Position numbers and translations under genes: made by a program. A stretch of 64,000 nucleotides of DNA from Flavobacterium silvaticum (GTDB taxonomy: Bacteria > Bacteroidota > Bacteroidia > Flavobacteriales > Flavobacteriaceae), in contig NZ_JAAMPU010000104.1 in assembly GCF_012911565.1 (NCBI RefSeq), forward strand, positions 124,001 to 188,000, given 5' to 3'. The notes below the pieces were generated by a model, which was not told the DNA's origin, ran no database searches, and worked only from the letters and a program-made list of their open reading frames with translations. This document shows, piece after piece, positions 62,410 to 64,000 of this stretch; within the stretch, counting starts at the first letter, position 1; each line of letters starts with the position of its first letter.

Positions 62410-63003
62410 ATGGGCAAAGCCGAACAAACCCGACTGTTTATCATAGAAAAAACAGCCCCGATATTCAACGCCAAAGGCTATGCAGGAACTTCTTTGCAAG
62501 ACATTACCGCAGCGACGGGATTGACTAAAGGAAGCATCTACGGAAACTTTTCCAATAAAGACGAAGTCGCAGTCGAGGCTTTTGCCTACAACGTAAAACA
62601 ATTGCAGGACGCTTTCAACCAGGAAATAGAAACCAAAAAAAACTATCGGGAGAAATTGCTGGTTTTTCCGTCCCGATATGAAAAGATGTTTGAAAGCCAG
62701 CTGATGGAGAAGGGCGGATGTCCTATTTTGAATACGGCAATCGATTCAGATGACACGCATCCGGAGCTTCGAGTGAAAGCATTCCAGGCTGTGATTTCGT
62801 GGAAAAAGACAATCGAATCGTTACTTGTGAAAGGAATGGAAGCAGGCGAGTTCCGGAAAGACATCGACAATCCGGAAAGTATCGCCCTGACCCTGATTGC
62901 AACCATAGAAGGCGCGGTTATGATCTCAAAACTTTCCGGAAAAGAGGCGCATATCAAAACCATCATGCAATCGGTCAAAAAAACAATTGAAGAATTAAGC
63001 TGA
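62410..63003 (+). CDS. TetR-family transcriptional regulator
   Basis: The start at 62410 (MGKAEQTRLFIIEKT) places the ATG downstream of the promoter; a start at 62326 would not. The 197-residue protein has an N-terminal HTH (~residues 10-50, GTSLQDITAATGLTKGSIYGNFSNKDE) and a TetR C-terminal ligand domain (TetR_C_33/LmrA-like, GGCPILNTAIDSDD). It probably represses itself and the ketosynthase gene through the two identical operators. The ligand is unknown. Confidence 0.93.
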   Translation: MGKAEQTRLFIIEKTAPIFNAKGYAGTSLQDITAATGLTKGSIYGNFSNKDEVAVEAFAYNVKQLQDAFNQEIETKKNYREKLLVFPSRYEKMFESQLMEKGGCPILNTAIDSDDTHPELRVKAFQAVISWKKTIESLLVKGMEAGEFRKDIDNPESIALTLIATIEGAVMISKLSGKEAHIKTIMQSVKKTIEELS

Positions 63004-63022
63004 TATTTTTTTATCTAATAAA

Positions 63023-63036
63023 ATACCAATCGGTAT
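63023..63036. promoter_or_regulatory. TetR operator, site 2 (ATACCAATCGGTAT)
   Basis: The exact reverse complement of site 1, lying 15 nt upstream of the FabF-like ATG at 63051 and 20 nt after the tetR stop. Confidence 0.75.
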
Positions 63037-63050
63037 AAAATAATCAAATT

Positions 63051-64000
63051 ATGAAAAGAGTTGTAGTTACAGGTTTGGGCATTATTTCGCCTTTGGGGAA
63101 TTCGGTTAGTGAATTCTGGCAGCATATCGTAGACGGAAAAAGCGGAGCCGCACCCATCACCAAATTCGATGCATCGAAGTTCAAAACGCAGTTCGCATGT
63201 GAAGTCAGGGATTTTGACCCGACGAAATATTTCGAGCACAAGCAAATCCGCAAATACGATCTATTTACCCAATATGCCATTGCCGCATCGGATGAAGCCA
63301 TAAAAGATTCCGGTCTTGATTTCGAAGCTTTGGATCAGTCAGAAAGAACAAGGATCGGTGTCATCTGGGCGTCAGGTTACGGAGGAATCGGAACGTTCGA
63401 AGAGCAATTGCAAGAGTTTTATTCTGGCGATGGAACTCCGAGGTTCAATCCGTTTTTCATCCCAAAAATAATCGTCGATATCGCTGCCGGCGCCATTTCG
63501 ATTAGACATAAATTGCACGGCCCGAATTACGCCACGGTTTCTGCCTGCGCCTCATCGAACACCGCACTCATCAACGCTTTCGACACAATCCGGTTGGGCA
63601 AAGCAGATGTTATCATCACCGGCGGATCGGAAGCCGCCATCACGCCTTCATCTTTCGGTGGCTTCAATGCATCCCACGCACTTTCCAAAAGAAACGATGA
63701 CCCTAAATCTGCCTCAAGACCTTTCGATAAAGATCGCGATGGTTTCGTGGCCGGAGAAGGAGCAGGTGCATTGATCCTTGAAGAACTCGAACACGCCCTG
63801 AACCGCGGCGCGACTATCTATGCCGAAGTCGCCGGTGGCGGAATGGCTGCCGATGCCTATCATTTGACCGGAACGCCGCCTGACGGATACGGAGCTGTCG
63901 CCGGAATCACAGCCGCATTGAAAGACGCCAACATCGAACCTGAAAAAATCGATTACATCAATGCCCACGCGACTTCTACTGGTCAGGGTGATATCAGTGA
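63051..64000 (+). CDS. beta-ketoacyl-ACP synthase II-type enzyme (FabF), 3' end cut by window
   Basis: At least 316 residues are present, starting MKRVVVTGLGIISPLGNSV. The KAS II fold shows active-site C166 in TVSACASSNTAL, the FGG-like flexible stretch and H306 in INAHATSTGQGD. The second catalytic His and the end lie beyond the window. It condenses malonyl-ACP with an acyl chain. Start, motifs and TetR control suggest a regulated paralogue rather than the main housekeeping FabF, which is usually next to acpP. No partner genes are visible before the edge. Confidence 0.92.
   Translation, partial: MKRVVVTGLGIISPLGNSVSEFWQHIVDGKSGAAPITKFDASKFKTQFACEVRDFDPTKYFEHKQIRKYDLFTQYAIAASDEAIKDSGLDFEALDQSERTRIGVIWASGYGGIGTFEEQLQEFYSGDGTPRFNPFFIPKIIVDIAAGAISIRHKLHGPNYATVSACASSNTALINAFDTIRLGKADVIITGGSEAAITPSSFGGFNASHALSKRNDDPKSASRPFDKDRDGFVAGEGAGALILEELEHALNRGATIYAEVAGGGMAADAYHLTGTPPDGYGAVAGITAALKDANIEPEKIDYINAHATSTGQGDIS

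Overview
The window looks like chromosome of a member of the Bacteroidota, most likely Flavobacteriaceae and close to Flavobacterium. The evidence is: several large secreted proteins ending in type IX secretion (T9SS) C-terminal signals; TonB-dependent receptors; many -7 boxes of the form TAnnTTTG, the Bacteroidota promoter consensus; few Shine-Dalgarno sequences; a 950-residue CarB without the usual allosteric tail; and many flavobacterial-type families (DUF4252, DUF6660, ASPIC/UnbV, CotH). GC content is moderate. I see no tRNA, rRNA, CRISPR array, prophage or transposase gene.

Layout. 1-7.3 kb holds a hydrolase fragment, a lytic transglycosylase, a TauE/SafE transporter, two small envelope proteins on the minus strand, rpmH (L34) and carB. 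7.4-25.2 kb is one minus-strand block of surface biology: a giant PA14-like/Ig-like T9SS protein, then a probable operon of a periplasmic-TPR LytS-type kinase, a LytTR regulator and two very large leucine-rich-repeat T9SS proteins. 25.4-26.7 kb is an ArsR-SRPBCC-SRPBCC operon. 26.9-29.3 kb has a Cys-rich DUF6660 protein with a TonB receptor. 29.4-32.4 kb has a secreted CotH/lamin-tail protein whose stop codon overlaps the start of a Kir-type K+ channel. 32.4-35.3 kb pairs an ASPIC/UnbV repeat protein with a diheme lipoprotein. 35.4-42 kb is ordinary: thioesterase, RmuC, MATE, YceI, a HAD phosphatase and small proteins.

42.4-50.7 kb is a vitamin B12 uptake region. A cobalamin riboswitch leads into a BtuB-like receptor and, 2 nt later, a beta-propeller lipoprotein that is a good BtuG candidate. 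A BtuFCD-type ABC operon lies on the opposite strand beyond an AraC regulator and a zinc alcohol dehydrogenase. 50.7-62.2 kb holds a cell-wall amidase, an S41 protease, an ECF sigma/anti-sigma-like/DUF4252 operon, a DUF72 protein, a 7TMR-DISM hybrid kinase, an NAD(P)-binding protein and an AsmA-like protein. At the right edge a TetR regulator and a FabF-type ketosynthase (cut by the window end) share mirror-image copies of one 14-bp operator.

The non-coding DNA is informative. There is a pair of inverted, roughly 100-bp palindromic-ended elements near 39.5 and 42.2 kb, a 31-nt dispersed repeat at 4.4 and 26.8 kb, purine-rich tracts behind rpmH and carB, a 19-bp tandem repeat touching the carB start codon, and a duplicated 5' strand in the cobalamin riboswitch. 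I found no defence island or other clearly new multi-gene system. The best candidates for undescribed biology are the kinase/regulator/LRR operon, the CotH-Kir pair and the intergenic elements. All family names come from reading the protein sequences; no database search was run.
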